This document shows, piece by piece, positions 55,546 to 64,000 of a stretch of 64,000 nt of DNA. Positions within the stretch are counted from its first letter, which is position 1. Each line of letters opens with the position of its first letter. Both the position numbers and the translations under genes were made by a program. Origin of the DNA: Streptomyces caelestis (GTDB taxonomy: Bacteria; Actinomycetota; Actinomycetes; Streptomycetales; Streptomycetaceae); the NCBI RefSeq assembly GCF_001279005.1, contig NZ_LGCN01000228.1, positions 124,001 through 188,000 on the forward strand. Reading direction: 5' to 3'. The notes below the pieces were generated by a model that was given only the letters and a program-made list of their open reading frames with translations, did no database searches and was not told the DNA's origin.

Positions 55546-56832
55546 TCATCCCTCCAGCAGCCGCTGCCCCACATACTCTCCCTCCGCCGCGCCGCCCGGC
55601 ACCGCGAACAGCCCGCTCGCCTCGTGGCGGACGAACGGCGTCAGGGCGTCGCCCCGGTCGAGCTTGCGCTGCACCGGCACGAAGCCGCGCAGCGGATCGG
55701 CCTGCCAGCAGACGAACAGCAGCCCCGCGTCCGGCGCCCCGTCCGCGTCGATGCCGTCGTGGTACGAGAACGGGCGGCGGAGCATGGCGGCGCCGCCGTT
55801 CTGGTCGGGTCGGGTGATCCTCGCGTGGGCGTTGATCGGGACGACCAGGTTGCCCCGGGAATCCGTCTTCTCCAGGTCCATCGCGGACGTCTCGGCGCCC
55901 CCGGACAGCGGTGCCCCGTCGGACTTGCGGCGCCCGATGACGCTCTCCTGCTCCTCGACCGGCAGCTTCTCCCAGTCGTCGAGCAGCATGCGGATACGGC
56001 GTACGACGACGTAGGAACCGTTCGCCATCCAGGCGGGCTCGCCCTGGTCGGGGACGAAGATCCGCTCGTCGAAGTCGGAGTCGGCGGGCTTGGGGTTGCG
56101 GGTGCCGTCGACCTGGCCCATCAGGTTGCGGGCGGTCATGGGGTGGGCGGTGGCGCCGGGTGAGCGGTTGAAGCCGTTCATCTGCCAGCGCACCCTGGCC
56201 GCCGAGCCCGCGTCCTTCTGGACGGCGCGCAGGGCGTGGAAGGCCACGAGGGCGTCGTCGGCGCCGATCTGCACCCACAGGTCGCCGTCGCTGCGGGCCT
56301 TGTCGAGGTGGTCGGAGGAGAAGTCGGGCAGCGGGTCCAGGGCGACGGGGCGCTGTTTCTCCAGGCCGGTGCGTCCGAAGAAGCTGTGGCCGAAGCCGAA
56401 GGTGAGGGTCAGTGAGGAGGGGCCGGCGTCGCGGGCCACACCGGTGTCGTCCTGTGCGCTGGGCTCGCCCGCCATCAGCCGGCGGGCGCTGTCCGACCAG
56501 CGGCGCAGCAGTGCGGTGGCCTCCTTGCGACCGGCTCCGGGGGCGAGGTCGAAGGCGATGAGGTGGCCGCGGGCCTGGAGCGGCTGGGTGATGCCGGGCT
56601 GATGTTTCACGTGAAACTCGATGCGGCTGTCGCCCACCGACGTCAGCGGGGTGGCCGCGGCGGGCGCCGACGCGTATCCCGCGGCCCCGCCCGCGGCCCC
56701 GAGCGCGAGCCCGGTGGCGCCGGCCGTGCCGAGCAGCCGGCGTCGGGAGATGCCGTTTCCCGCGGTCCGGTCCCCGGGCTCCCTCTGGGGCGCTCCGGGG
56801 GTCCGGAGCTGCGGAATGGTCTGGTCAGGCAT
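55546..56832 (-). CDS. dtpA: dye-decolourising (DyP-type) peroxidase, Tat-exported
   Basis: The 428-residue protein has a twin-arginine signal (ISRRRLLGTAGATGLALGA, Arg30-Arg31), and the DyP motifs GxxDG (G239-Q-V-D242-G243) and proximal His336 in INAHARI. It uses H2O2 and haem to oxidise large substrates outside the membrane. The last gene of the copper operon; in S. lividans DtpA (from memory, the same locus) acts in GlxA maturation and copper-dependent development. A perfect parS lies within the coding sequence and encodes FHVKH at 73-77, near the mature N-terminus. Confidence 0.93.
   Translation of the reverse strand: MPDQTIPQLRTPGAPQREPGDRTAGNGISRRRLLGTAGATGLALGAAGGAAGYASAPAAATPLTSVGDSRIEFHVKHQPGITQPLQARGHLIAFDLAPGAGRKEATALLRRWSDSARRLMAGEPSAQDDTGVARDAGPSSLTLTFGFGHSFFGRTGLEKQRPVALDPLPDFSSDHLDKARSDGDLWVQIGADDALVAFHALRAVQKDAGSAARVRWQMNGFNRSPGATAHPMTARNLMGQVDGTRNPKPADSDFDERIFVPDQGEPAWMANGSYVVVRRIRMLLDDWEKLPVEEQESVIGRRKSDGAPLSGGAETSAMDLEKTDSRGNLVVPINAHARITRPDQNGGAAMLRRPFSYHDGIDADGAPDAGLLFVCWQADPLRGFVPVQRKLDRGDALTPFVRHEASGLFAVPGGAAEGEYVGQRLLEG
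56604..56617. other. parS site inside dtpA, perfect
   Basis: GTTTCACGTGAAAC at 56604-56617, within dtpA codons 73-77 (FHVKH), downstream of the Tat signal. It is conserved as DNA in a variable protein region. Confidence 0.92.
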
Positions 56833-56838
56833 GGTGGT

Positions 56839-58782
56839 TCAGCCGATCTTCGCGTTCTTCGAGACGGTCACCTGGTCGATGTCGGAGGTCCGCACGGTCA
56901 CCTCGATCTTCCAGTCGCCCGTCATGGGGAGCTGTACTCCGCTCGCCGACCAGTGCCCGGTGGTGATGCGGTCGGGGGCGACGGGCAGCGGCCCGATGCC
57001 CTTGGCGGAGAGGGTGAGGGCGACCTTCACCTCGGGGAGGTCGACGGCCTGGCCGTCCGGGCCCTCCGCATAGACGTGCAGGGTGTTGTCGCCGGTCCGG
57101 GCGGGGTCGAGGTCGACCGTGACGACGCCCTTGCCGTTCTCGCCGCCGGTGTCGAAGGGCATGTTCAGCGTCACCGCGCCGGTGCCCTGACCGGTCGAGG
57201 CGGACGACGAGGCCGAGGCGGAGGCGGCCGCCTCGACCTCCTGCTCGGTACGCCCCGGCTCGGTCTGCGTCAGCACGGTGGTGACGGCGAGCAGGACGAC
57301 GGCGACGCCCGCCTCGGCGAGTACGGAGCGGCGCAGGCCGAAGCGGTGGGGGTCGGCGTCGCGCAGCCGCTTCTGCCGGGCGTTCTCCATTGCGGCCCGC
57401 TGCCGGGCGAGCTGAACGGCCCGGGCGTCGTCGCCCTTCCGGGCCTCCGTGGCCCCGCCCGCCGCCGGCTGCTTCTCCTCCTCGCGCGCCGCCGGGGCGG
57501 GTGCCTCGGCCAGTCGTGCCGTCCAGCGCCGTGAGAGGGAGGCGATCGCGACCAGCACCGCCATGAGTCCGATCTTGGCGAGCAGCAGCTGCCCGTACCG
57601 GGTGTCGGTCAACGCCGACCAGGAGCCGAGCTGCCGCCAGCTCTGGTAGACGCCGGTGACGACCAGCGTCACCACGCTGCCGAAGGCGAGCCGGGAGAAC
57701 CGCCGGACGGCGTCCTGGTCGACCGGGGTCTCGGCGGGCGCCCGGTAGAGGGCGACGAGCAGGGTGGTGAGTCCGCCGAGCCAGACGGCGACGGCCAGCA
57801 GGTGGACCACGTCGACGGGCATGGCGATGCCGGGCTGGAGCCCTTGGGAGGCGTGTTCGGACATGGCCCAGCTGGCGGCGAGCCCGGCCGCCACGACCGT
57901 CCCGCCGAGCGCGAGCCCGAAGGTCAGGTCCCGCTTCTCCTCGGTCTCCCCCGAATCGGTCCGCCGACGCGTGGCGTCGTCGTTCAGGGCGGTGGACGAC
58001 GGGCGGGCGTAGGCGCCGAACAGCACCGCGATGAACAGGGCCGCCGCGGCGAGCAGCAGCAGCCGGGACACCAGTGCCGCGCCGGTCTTCGTCTGGAGCA
58101 CGTCTCCGAGCAGCGACAGGTCGAAGACGTCGCCGACCGCGCCGGAGGTGGTGTAGGAGCCGCGCAGGAGCAGCAGCGTGAGCGTGGCCGCGGTGAGCGT
58201 CAGCCAGCCGGAGACGACCAGCCGCTGTACCGCCCGCACGCCGGAGCCGCCTCCCCAGCAGGCGAGCACGAAGGCGGCCCCGCCGACCATGACGGCGAAG
58301 CCGGCGTACGACACGTAGCGGCCGAAGCCGTACAGCCAGCCGATCAGGCCGTCGTCGGAGGCCTGCGCGGAGACCGGGACGGAGGTCTCGGAGGGTGCGC
58401 CGATGGAGAAGGTGAAGGCGCCGGCGACGGGGTGGCTGTCCGCGGACACCACCTGGTAGGCCACGGTGTACGTGCCGTCGGGCAGCCCGCTGAGCAGCCG
58501 CACGGTGTACGTCGTGCCGCTGGGGTTGGCCGGGTCGCCCTTGTCGACCCGCTCGCCCTTGGGGTCGAGGACGCGCACGGCGTCGTCGCTCACCGCGATC
58601 CGCTCGGAGAAGGTGAGCGAGACCTGGGCGGGCGCCGTGTCGACCACCGCCCCCTGGCCGGGGTCGCTGCCGGTCAGCGCGGCGTGCGCGGAGGCGGGAG
58701 CGGCTCCGGCGAGGAGCGCGCCGGTGACGGCCAGGAGCAGCAGCACCAGGATCCGCACGCGGGGGGCGATGGTCTGGGTCAC
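56839..58782 (-). CDS. CopC/CopD copper protein with C-terminal YtkA-like domain
   Basis: The 647-residue protein has a signal peptide; mature start HAALTGSDPGQGAVVDTAPAQVSLTFSERI, with His33 as copper ligand, is the CopC domain (33-130). Eight CopD-type helices follow. After a charged cytoplasmic loop (KQPAAGGATEARKGDDARAVQLARQRAAMENARQKRLRDADPHRFGLRR) the chain ends in a helix and an extracytoplasmic domain resembling YtkA (VTLNMPFDTGGENGKGVVTVDLDPARTGDNTLHVY). Copper import is the usual role of CopCD. GTG 58782. It precedes dtpA by six bases. Confidence 0.88.
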   Translation of the reverse strand: MTQTIAPRVRILVLLLLAVTGALLAGAAPASAHAALTGSDPGQGAVVDTAPAQVSLTFSERIAVSDDAVRVLDPKGERVDKGDPANPSGTTYTVRLLSGLPDGTYTVAYQVVSADSHPVAGAFTFSIGAPSETSVPVSAQASDDGLIGWLYGFGRYVSYAGFAVMVGGAAFVLACWGGGSGVRAVQRLVVSGWLTLTAATLTLLLLRGSYTTSGAVGDVFDLSLLGDVLQTKTGAALVSRLLLLAAAALFIAVLFGAYARPSSTALNDDATRRRTDSGETEEKRDLTFGLALGGTVVAAGLAASWAMSEHASQGLQPGIAMPVDVVHLLAVAVWLGGLTTLLVALYRAPAETPVDQDAVRRFSRLAFGSVVTLVVTGVYQSWRQLGSWSALTDTRYGQLLLAKIGLMAVLVAIASLSRRWTARLAEAPAPAAREEEKQPAAGGATEARKGDDARAVQLARQRAAMENARQKRLRDADPHRFGLRRSVLAEAGVAVVLLAVTTVLTQTEPGRTEQEVEAAASASASSSASTGQGTGAVTLNMPFDTGGENGKGVVTVDLDPARTGDNTLHVYAEGPDGQAVDLPEVKVALTLSAKGIGPLPVAPDRITTGHWSASGVQLPMTGDWKIEVTVRTSDIDQVTVSKNAKIG

Positions 58783-58795
58783 GGGGGTGTCTCCC

Positions 58796-59245
58796 TCAGT
58801 GTCCGGTCTTCGGGGTGTAGGTGGCCGGTTTCACCGGGATCTCGACCGTGACGGGGTCGGACCGGTCGAAGCGCAGCTCGACGGTGACCTTCTGGCCCTG
58901 CTTCGGCTTCCGCTTCAGCTGTTCGAACATCAGGTGGTTGCCGCCGCTCTCGAGCACCAGGCTGCCGTGGGCCGGGATGTCGAGGGCCTCGGCCTCCTGC
59001 ATGGCTCCGTCGACGGTCTCGTGCACGGTGACCTGGCCGGCGACGTCGCTGCTGACCGAGGTCAGCCGGTCCGCGGAGTCGCCTTCATTGGTGATGGTGA
59101 GGAAGCCGGCGGCCATGTCGGAGACCGGCTGCGGCATGTACGCGGAGCCGACGGACAGGTCCGCCGGGCCGTCGTCCGAGCCGCCGCACCCCGCGAGGGC
59201 CAGCGCCCCGGCGACGATCAGGGCCGCGGCTGCCGGGCGCCTCAC
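58796..59245 (-). CDS. ecuC: PCuAC-type copper chaperone lipoprotein (ECuC)
   Basis: The 149-residue protein starts at GTG 59245, which overlaps the Sco stop. A lipobox (ALAGC20) anchors it to the membrane. Copper site: His75, Met82-x21-His104-x-Met106, as in PCuAC proteins. It passes Cu(I) to Sco and possibly to GlxA. In S. lividans it is known as ECuC; the locus order here is the same from memory. Confidence 0.9.
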   Translation of the reverse strand: MRRPAAAALIVAGALALAGCGGSDDGPADLSVGSAYMPQPVSDMAAGFLTITNEGDSADRLTSVSSDVAGQVTVHETVDGAMQEAEALDIPAHGSLVLESGGNHLMFEQLKRKPKQGQKVTVELRFDRSDPVTVEIPVKPATYTPKTGH

Positions 59246-59898
59246 GGGTTCTCGCCCTTGATGATCTTGGGGAGGTCCTTGGTGTAGTCCTCGACGGTGG
59301 CGTCCTCGCCGTAGAGGACGTAACCGCCGTCGGTCTTCGGGGAGAAGGCGATGACCTGGGTGCCGTGGTCGGAGACGGTCTTGCCGTTGTCGTCCTTGCG
59401 CGGCGGGTCGATCGAGATGCCGAGGGTGCGGGCGCCGGCCTGGATGGTGTCGAAGTCGCCGGTCAGGCCGACGACCTGGGAGTCGATACCCTTGAGCCAC
59501 GTGCCCAGCGCGGCGGGGGTGTCACGTTCCGGGTCGGTGGTGACGAACACGAGCCGCAGCTCGTCCTGCTGTTCCCGGGGCAGCTGCTTCTTGGCCACGG
59601 CGAGGTTGTTCATCGTCAGCGGGCAGACGTCGGGGCAGTGCGTGTAGCCGAAGTAGATCAGGGTCGGCTTGCCCGCGGTCTCCGCACGGAGGTCGTACTC
59701 CTCGCCGTTCGTGTCGGTGAGGACGAGGTCCGGCTTCTGGAACGGATGGTCGAGGACGGTGGCCGCCTTCTGGGCGCCGGCCTCCTCGGAGACCACGGCG
59801 ATGGGCTCGCCGCTGTCGCCGGACCCGCTGCCGCAGGCGGACAGGGTGAGGGAGGCGACGGCGAGCAGGGCCGCGGCCGTGAAGGTCTTCTTGCGCAT
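59242..59898 (-). CDS. sco: Sco1/SenC-family copper chaperone lipoprotein
   Basis: The 218-residue protein has a signal and lipobox (TLSAC22), then a thioredoxin fold with Cys88-x3-Cys92 (GYTHCPDVCPLTM) and His178 (SDHGTQVIAF). It binds copper and matures cytochrome aa3 (CuA) and, in Streptomyces, is needed for development at low copper. ATG 59898 with AGGA ten bases upstream. First gene after a strong hairpin downstream of the YcnI gene; four-base overlap with ecuC. Confidence 0.93.
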   Translation of the reverse strand: MRKKTFTAAALLAVASLTLSACGSGSGDSGEPIAVVSEEAGAQKAATVLDHPFQKPDLVLTDTNGEEYDLRAETAGKPTLIYFGYTHCPDVCPLTMNNLAVAKKQLPREQQDELRLVFVTTDPERDTPAALGTWLKGIDSQVVGLTGDFDTIQAGARTLGISIDPPRKDDNGKTVSDHGTQVIAFSPKTDGGYVLYGEDATVEDYTKDLPKIIKGENP

Positions 59899-59934
59899 GA
59901 ATGGTCCTGAGAGGTGAGTGCTCCGGCGCGCACC

Positions 59935-59971
59935 GGGAGACCACGGGGCCGTGGGCGACCCGGTGCGCGCC
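59935..59971 (-). terminator. terminator between the YcnI gene and sco
   Basis: GGCGCGCACCGGG (59935-59947) pairs with CCCGGTGCGCGCC (59959-59971). An inner CCACGG/CCGTGG pair (59941-59946 and 59949-59954) offers an alternative stem. It lies between YcnI (-) and sco (-), so sco needs its own promoter or readthrough. Confidence 0.8.
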
Positions 59972-59989
59972 GTCGAGGAGAGAGAGGGG

Positions 59990-60754
59990 TCAGGCGGTGG
60001 TGCGCCGACGCCCGGCGAGTACGCCGTAGGCGACGCCCGCGGCGCCGACCACGATGCCGACGACGCCCAGGACGCGGGCGGTGGTGTCGGTGCCGCCGGA
60101 GTCGCCCTCGTCGGCGGAGGCGGCGGTCTCGGCGGTTTCGGCGGAGGCGTTCCCGGCCGCCGCGGTGTCGTCGGAGGTCTTGTCGTCGGCCGCGGCACCG
60201 TGTGAGTGGCCGTCCTCGGAGGCCTCGGACAGGGTGAGGACGGGAGCCGGGTGGTCGGGCTCCTCCTGGCCCTTCTGCGGCACCTCGATCCAGCGGACGA
60301 CCTCCTTGCTGGAGTACGTCTGCAGGGCCTTGAAGACGAGTTCGTCGGCGTCCTCGGGGAGCGTGCCGACGGACACCGGGAACTTCTGGAAGAAGCCGGG
60401 TTCGATGCCGTCGCCCTTGGCGGTCCAGGTCACCTTGGAGACCGCCTCGTCGATCTTCTTGCCGTGCATCTCGAGCGGCTTGTCCAGCTTGGACTTGGTG
60501 ACCTCGACGTCCCAGCCCGCGACCGGCTGCGGCATCACGGACGCCAGCGGGTGGTCCGTGGGGAAGGTGACCTCGAGCTTGGTGGTCGAGGCGTCGTCCC
60601 GCTCGTTGGGGACCTTGAAGCCGACGACCGCGTAGTCGCCCTTCGCGGCCTCACCCTCCGGCTGCACGCTGACGTGGGCGAAGCAGGGGGTGGACACGGC
60701 GAGGACGGCGGCACCGGCGACGGCGCCGGCGGCGGCGATACGGGAAGCCTTCAT
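59990..60754 (-). CDS. YcnI-family (DUF1775) copper-binding protein
   Basis: The 254-residue protein has a signal peptide ending CFA; the mature start His27 (HVSVQPEG) binds Cu(II) in this family. The YcnI domain (about 27-185) includes VVGFKVPNERDDASTTKLEVTFP, PQPVAGWDVEVTK and TWTAKGDGIEPGFFQKFPVSVG. A Gly/Asp/Ala linker leads to a C-terminal helix (VLGVVGIVVGAAGVAYGVLAG) and basic tail that anchors it. ATG 60754 with GGAG nine bases upstream. Heads the copper locus. Confidence 0.9.
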   Translation of the reverse strand: MKASRIAAAGAVAGAAVLAVSTPCFAHVSVQPEGEAAKGDYAVVGFKVPNERDDASTTKLEVTFPTDHPLASVMPQPVAGWDVEVTKSKLDKPLEMHGKKIDEAVSKVTWTAKGDGIEPGFFQKFPVSVGTLPEDADELVFKALQTYSSKEVVRWIEVPQKGQEEPDHPAPVLTLSEASEDGHSHGAAADDKTSDDTAAAGNASAETAETAASADEGDSGGTDTTARVLGVVGIVVGAAGVAYGVLAGRRRTTA

Positions 60755-60933
60755 GGCAGAAGCACTCCGCTTCGGTTGAGGTTTCACTGACGGTGAGGGA
60801 TGTGCCGTGCGTACGACCGGACGGGCCCTGCGGGCAGGACGGCCGGGCGCACACGGAAACGGCCGCACGCGCGCGTGCCGCACGTCGGCGCCCCTCTCCG
60901 CGGTCGGGAACCCGGAGCGGTGGTCGCCTGGCG

Positions 60934-61731
60934 TCAGGCGGCGAGAGCGAGTGCGGTGGCGGTGGCCGGCGGGCCCCGGCGGATCACCGTGTGGTGCAGA
61001 GCGGCGGAACGGGGCGGGAGCGGGGCGAGCAGCGCGGTGCGCGCCAGGCGCGGGGCCCCTTCCGGCGCTCCCGGGAGCCCGGCGCGCAGGGCGCGCACCA
61101 GGGCGAGCGCCGCGCGGAGGGACCGTACGAGGGCGCCCTCGGCGATACCGTGCGCCGACAGTTCGGTCAGGCGCAGCAGGGCCAGATCACCGCGGCGCAG
61201 CAGCCATCCGGCGGCCAGCGCCGCGAGGACGTGGCCGAGCAGCATCGGCAGCGACGGCAGCAGGGACGCCGGGGCGTCCGCGGCGGCTTCCGTGTGGGTG
61301 GCGGTCGCGGTGTGGTGGACGCGCGCTTCGATGAGGACGCGCTCGGCCTGTGCGGGGCTGAGTCCCGCCGCGGTGGTTCCGCACAGCAGCCGCGCGGCCT
61401 GTTCGACCAGCGTGGCGTCGGAGAGCGCGGACGACGCCCCCGTGGCGGGTGCGCCGTGCTGTCCCAGGCCGAAGAGCGTGTGCAGGGCCGTCTGGCCGCA
61501 CGCCAGCAGCAGCACGATGCCGGGCAGCGACCGTGCGCGCCCGGCGAGCGGAGCGGCGACCGCGAGGACTCCGAGGAAGCCCGCGCCCAGCGTCCACAGC
61601 GGTACGGCGGTGCGGGAGGCGAGCGTGTGACCTGCCCCGGCCAGCACGGCGCAGACCGCGGCGAACACCGCGGCCCGCAGGACCCGGACCCCTCGTCCGG
61701 AGCGCGCCGTGCGCGGGTGGGGGGCAGTCAT
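60934..61731 (-). CDS. membrane protein of unknown function beside the copper operon
   Basis: The protein has about 265 residues with five or six hydrophobic segments (RVLRAAVFAAVCAVLAGAGHTLA, LGAGFLGVLAVAAPLAG, LPGIVLLLACGQTALHTLFGLGQHG, PMLLGHVLAALAAGWLLRRG). Scattered His (HTLF, RVHHTATATHTEA, LLGHV) may bind metal. ATG 61731 was chosen because the family-like start is MTAPHPRTARS; the longer frame lacks a site. It lies 180 bases upstream of YcnI on the same strand and is probably cotranscribed. Similar proteins occur beside YcnI in other actinobacteria; function unknown. Confidence 0.72.
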   Translation of the reverse strand: MTAPHPRTARSGRGVRVLRAAVFAAVCAVLAGAGHTLASRTAVPLWTLGAGFLGVLAVAAPLAGRARSLPGIVLLLACGQTALHTLFGLGQHGAPATGASSALSDATLVEQAARLLCGTTAAGLSPAQAERVLIEARVHHTATATHTEAAADAPASLLPSLPMLLGHVLAALAAGWLLRRGDLALLRLTELSAHGIAEGALVRSLRAALALVRALRAGLPGAPEGAPRLARTALLAPLPPRSAALHHTVIRRGPPATATALALAA

Positions 61732-61951
61732 GGCGCGCTCATCATCGCACCAGGCCACCGGCGGCCGTACGGCAGGTCCGCAAGATGAGGTACGACCGGA
61801 AGATCGCTTCTGTCGCGGAGTGCCCCACCTATACCGGTCGGCTCCACGGCACACCCGCCGTATGGGCGGTGTCACGTCAACTCCACGCTTACGGGTGAGG
61901 ACTCAGGGCAATAGGTAACGGTATGTCGAGCCGCAGCCAGGAGGCTGGAGC

Positions 61952-62416
61952 ATGAGCATCTGGTGGTCACTCCATCTGCGGCGCGATGCCGCCAGCGTGC
62001 CGCTCGCCCGGCGCCTGTTGCTCGGCGCCATGGAGACCGCGGGCGTCGACCCCGACGTCTCCTACGACCTCTCCGTCGCCCTCAGCGAGGCCTGCGCGAA
62101 CGCGGTCGAGCACGGTGGGGACACCGCGCGGGGCGGCACCTCGGAGGCGTTCCGGGTGACCGCCTACCTCGACGGCGAGAAGTGCCGCATCGAGGTCGCC
62201 GACGCGGGTCCCGGCTTCCCCGGCGCGACCGGGAACCGCTCCCGCCCGCCGGCCCGCCCCGCGCCGTCCGACGCCGAGCACGGGCGGGGGCTGTGTCTCA
62301 TCCGGGAGCTCGCCGACCACGTCCACATCGGCAACAAGCCGGGACGGGGCGGCGCGGTGGTGAGCTTCGACAAGATCCTCAAGTGGCGCGAGAACGCCCC
62401 GCTCGTCGCGGTGTAG
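61952..62416 (+). CDS. HATPase anti-sigma-factor-type protein
   Basis: The 154-residue protein begins MSIWWSLHLRRDAASVPLARRLL and has the GHKL ATP-binding motifs: N box DLSVALSEACANAVEHG, G1 box VADAGPGF and GRGLCLIRELADHVHI (G2-like). This is the RsbW/SpoIIAB-type ATPase numerous in Streptomyces. It may bind a sigma factor or an anti-anti-sigma factor; no partner gene is adjacent. Confidence 0.83.
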   Translation: MSIWWSLHLRRDAASVPLARRLLLGAMETAGVDPDVSYDLSVALSEACANAVEHGGDTARGGTSEAFRVTAYLDGEKCRIEVADAGPGFPGATGNRSRPPARPAPSDAEHGRGLCLIRELADHVHIGNKPGRGGAVVSFDKILKWRENAPLVAV

Positions 62417-62450
62417 CGACGGCCGGGCACGCGCGCGTGCCCGGCCGTCG
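62417..62450. terminator. bidirectional terminator between convergent genes
   Basis: CGACGGCCGGGCACGC (62417-62432) pairs perfectly with GCGTGCCCGGCCGTCG (62435-62450). It lies between the HATPase gene (+) and pepP (-). Confidence 0.85.
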
Positions 62451-62459
62451 TGTCGTGCG

Positions 62460-63917
62460 TCAGCCCTTCAGGGCGGCCATCCACGCCTCGACCTCGTCCG
62501 ACCGGCGGGGCAGTCCGTCGGACAGGTTCCGGTTGCCGTCCGCGGTGACGAGGATGTCGTCCTCGATGCGGACGCCGATGCCGCGATACTCCTCGGGCAC
62601 GGTGAGGTCGTCGGCCTGGAAGTACAGACCCGGCTCGACGGTGAGCACCATGCCGGGCTCCAGCGTGCCGTCGACGTACGTCTCGGTCCGCGCGGCGGCG
62701 CAGTCGTGGACGTCCATGCCGAGCATGTGGCCGGTGCCGTGCAGCGTCCAGCGGCGCTGCAGACCCAGCTCCAGCACCCGCTCCACCGGGCCCTCGACCA
62801 GGCCCCACTCGACGAGCCGCTCGGCGAGCACGCGCTGGGCGGCGTCGTGGAAGTCGCGGTACTTGGCGCCCGGCCTCACCGCCGCGATGCCGGCCTCCTG
62901 GGCGTCGTACACGGCGTCGTAGATCTTCTTCTGCAGCTCGCTGTACGTGCCGTTGACCGGCAGCGTGCGCGTGACGTCGGCCGTGTAGTACGTGTGCGTC
63001 TCCACGCCCGCGTCGAGCAGCAGCAGGTCGCCGGAGCGGACCGGGCCGTCGTTGCGCACCCAGTGCAGGGTGCAGGCGTGCGGCCCCGCGGCGCAGATGG
63101 AGCCGTAGCCGACGTCGTTGCCCTCCACACGGGCGCGCAGGAAGAACGTTCCCTCGATGTAGCGCTCGCTGGTCGCCTCGGCCTTGTCGAGGACCTTCAC
63201 GACGTCCTCGAAGCCGCGCACGGTGGAGTCGACGGCCTTCTGCAGCTCGCCGATCTCGAAGTCGTCCTTGACCAGCCGCGCCTCGGAGAGGAAGACGCGC
63301 AGCTCCTCGTCGCGCTCGGCGGTGACCTTGTCGGTCAGCGCCGCCTCGATCCCGGCGTCGTGGCCGCGCACGACCCGCACCGGGCCGGTGGCCTCGCGCA
63401 GCGCGCCGGCCAGCTCGCGGACGTCGGAGGCGGGGATGCCGTACAGCCGCTCGGCCTCGGTGAGGGAGTGGCGGCGGCCGACCCACAGCTCGCCCTGGCC
63501 GTCCAGCCAGAACTCGCCGTTCTCACGGTTGGAGCGGGGCAGGAGGTAGATCGTCTCCCGGTGGCCGTCGGCCGTGGGTTCCAGGACGAGGACGCCGTCC
63601 TCGGTCTGGTTGCCGGTGAGGTAGGCGTACTCGACCGACGCGCGGAAGGGGTACTCCGTGTCGTTCGACCGCGTCTTCAGGTTGCCCGCGGGGACGACCA
63701 GACGCTCACCCGGGAAACGGGCGGAGAGCGCGGCGCGGCGGGCGGCGGTCTCCGCGGCCTGCGGGATCGGCCGCAGATCGTGCAGCTCGGTGTCGGCCCA
63801 GCCGCTCCTCATGCTCTCGGCCAGCTCGTCGGACACGCCCGGGTACAGGCCGTTCTTGCGCTGCTTGACGGGCTCTTCCTCGGCAGTCTCCGGGGTCTCC
63901 GGCAGCTCCTCGGCCAC
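62460..63917 (-). CDS. pepP: Xaa-Pro aminopeptidase (aminopeptidase P)
   Basis: The 485-residue protein removes N-terminal residues before proline. The N-domain (about 35-200) contains RRAALSARFPGERLVVPAGNLKTRSNDTEYPFRASVEYAYLTGN. The M24 pita-bread core has metal ligands in LLLLDAGVETHTYYTADVTRTLPVNG (Asp-Asp), GTGHMLGMDVHD (His), TVEPGLYF (Glu) and GIGVRIEDDILVT (Glu). GTG 63917 lies six bases after GAGGAGG, whereas the ATG at 63923 touches it. Confidence 0.93.
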   Translation of the reverse strand: MAEELPETPETAEEEPVKQRKNGLYPGVSDELAESMRSGWADTELHDLRPIPQAAETAARRAALSARFPGERLVVPAGNLKTRSNDTEYPFRASVEYAYLTGNQTEDGVLVLEPTADGHRETIYLLPRSNRENGEFWLDGQGELWVGRRHSLTEAERLYGIPASDVRELAGALREATGPVRVVRGHDAGIEAALTDKVTAERDEELRVFLSEARLVKDDFEIGELQKAVDSTVRGFEDVVKVLDKAEATSERYIEGTFFLRARVEGNDVGYGSICAAGPHACTLHWVRNDGPVRSGDLLLLDAGVETHTYYTADVTRTLPVNGTYSELQKKIYDAVYDAQEAGIAAVRPGAKYRDFHDAAQRVLAERLVEWGLVEGPVERVLELGLQRRWTLHGTGHMLGMDVHDCAAARTETYVDGTLEPGMVLTVEPGLYFQADDLTVPEEYRGIGVRIEDDILVTADGNRNLSDGLPRRSDEVEAWMAALKG

Positions 63918-64000
63918 GGTCATCCTCCTCGATACGGCACTGGACCACCCCCCATCGTACGGTCGTGCGGAAACGGCCGAACGGGGCGCGGACCCGTGGC

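Overview
This window is high-GC actinobacterial DNA with the gene set of a Streptomyces chromosome close to the replication origin. The main pointers are ssgA and ssgR (sporulation genes restricted to morphologically complex actinomycetes), FemX and the other cell-wall genes, a fused cydDC, many GTG and TTG starts with GGAGG-type ribosome binding sites, and several copies of the ParB site GTTTCACGTGAAAC. From memory, the gene order resembles S. coelicolor from about SCO3901 to SCO3970. I see no insertion sequence, prophage, CRISPR array, tRNA or rRNA.

Layout. 1-8 kb: cell-wall genes, with a bifunctional penicillin-binding protein, a decayed secreted-protein gene, a GT87-type membrane protein, an alanine-racemase-fold protein and femX. 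8.3-13.4 kb: rpsF-ssb-rpsR-rplI, a divergent MATE exporter and dnaB. 13.4-23.5 kb: small metabolic and regulatory genes (serine hydrolase, MarR/MFS pair, two GNATs, HAD, NUDIX, LysR) and the holin-like/ptpA/trans-sulfuration operon. 23.6-25.4 kb: the developmental pair ssgR-ssgA. 25.5-35.9 kb: a YibE/F membrane protein, a TPP-riboswitch-controlled thiC, a TerD-VWA protein, a phosphoesterase, a LacI regulator and hisC. 36.0-42.3 kb: cydA-cydB-cydDC behind a Rex operator. 42.3-47.9 kb: an M23 peptidase, a HAD phosphatase, an LLM oxidoreductase, KptA and an EphD-like hydrolase/SDR fusion. 48.0-51.6 kb: four overlapping ABC-transporter genes. 51.9-55.5 kb: HAD, serS and pheA. 55.5-61.7 kb: the copper operon (YcnI, Sco, ECuC, CopCD, DtpA) and a membrane protein. 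61.9-64 kb: a HATPase anti-sigma-type protein and aminopeptidase P.

A second layer lies on top of the genes and concerns chromosome biology. There are five perfect 14-bp parS sites (10094, 18679, 38690, 45312, 56604), two of them inside reading frames where they encode (M)FHVK, and two one-mismatch copies (19911 and 27074). The 27074 copy lies in the enlarged P3 arm of the thiC riboswitch. Three intergenic regions hold clusters of DnaA boxes: upstream of dnaB, between kptA and the EphD-like gene, and between serS and pheA. These regions may bind DnaA near oriC and titrate it. Most calls rest on recognised protein motifs; start sites were chosen from ribosome binding sites and family lengths and are stated where doubtful.
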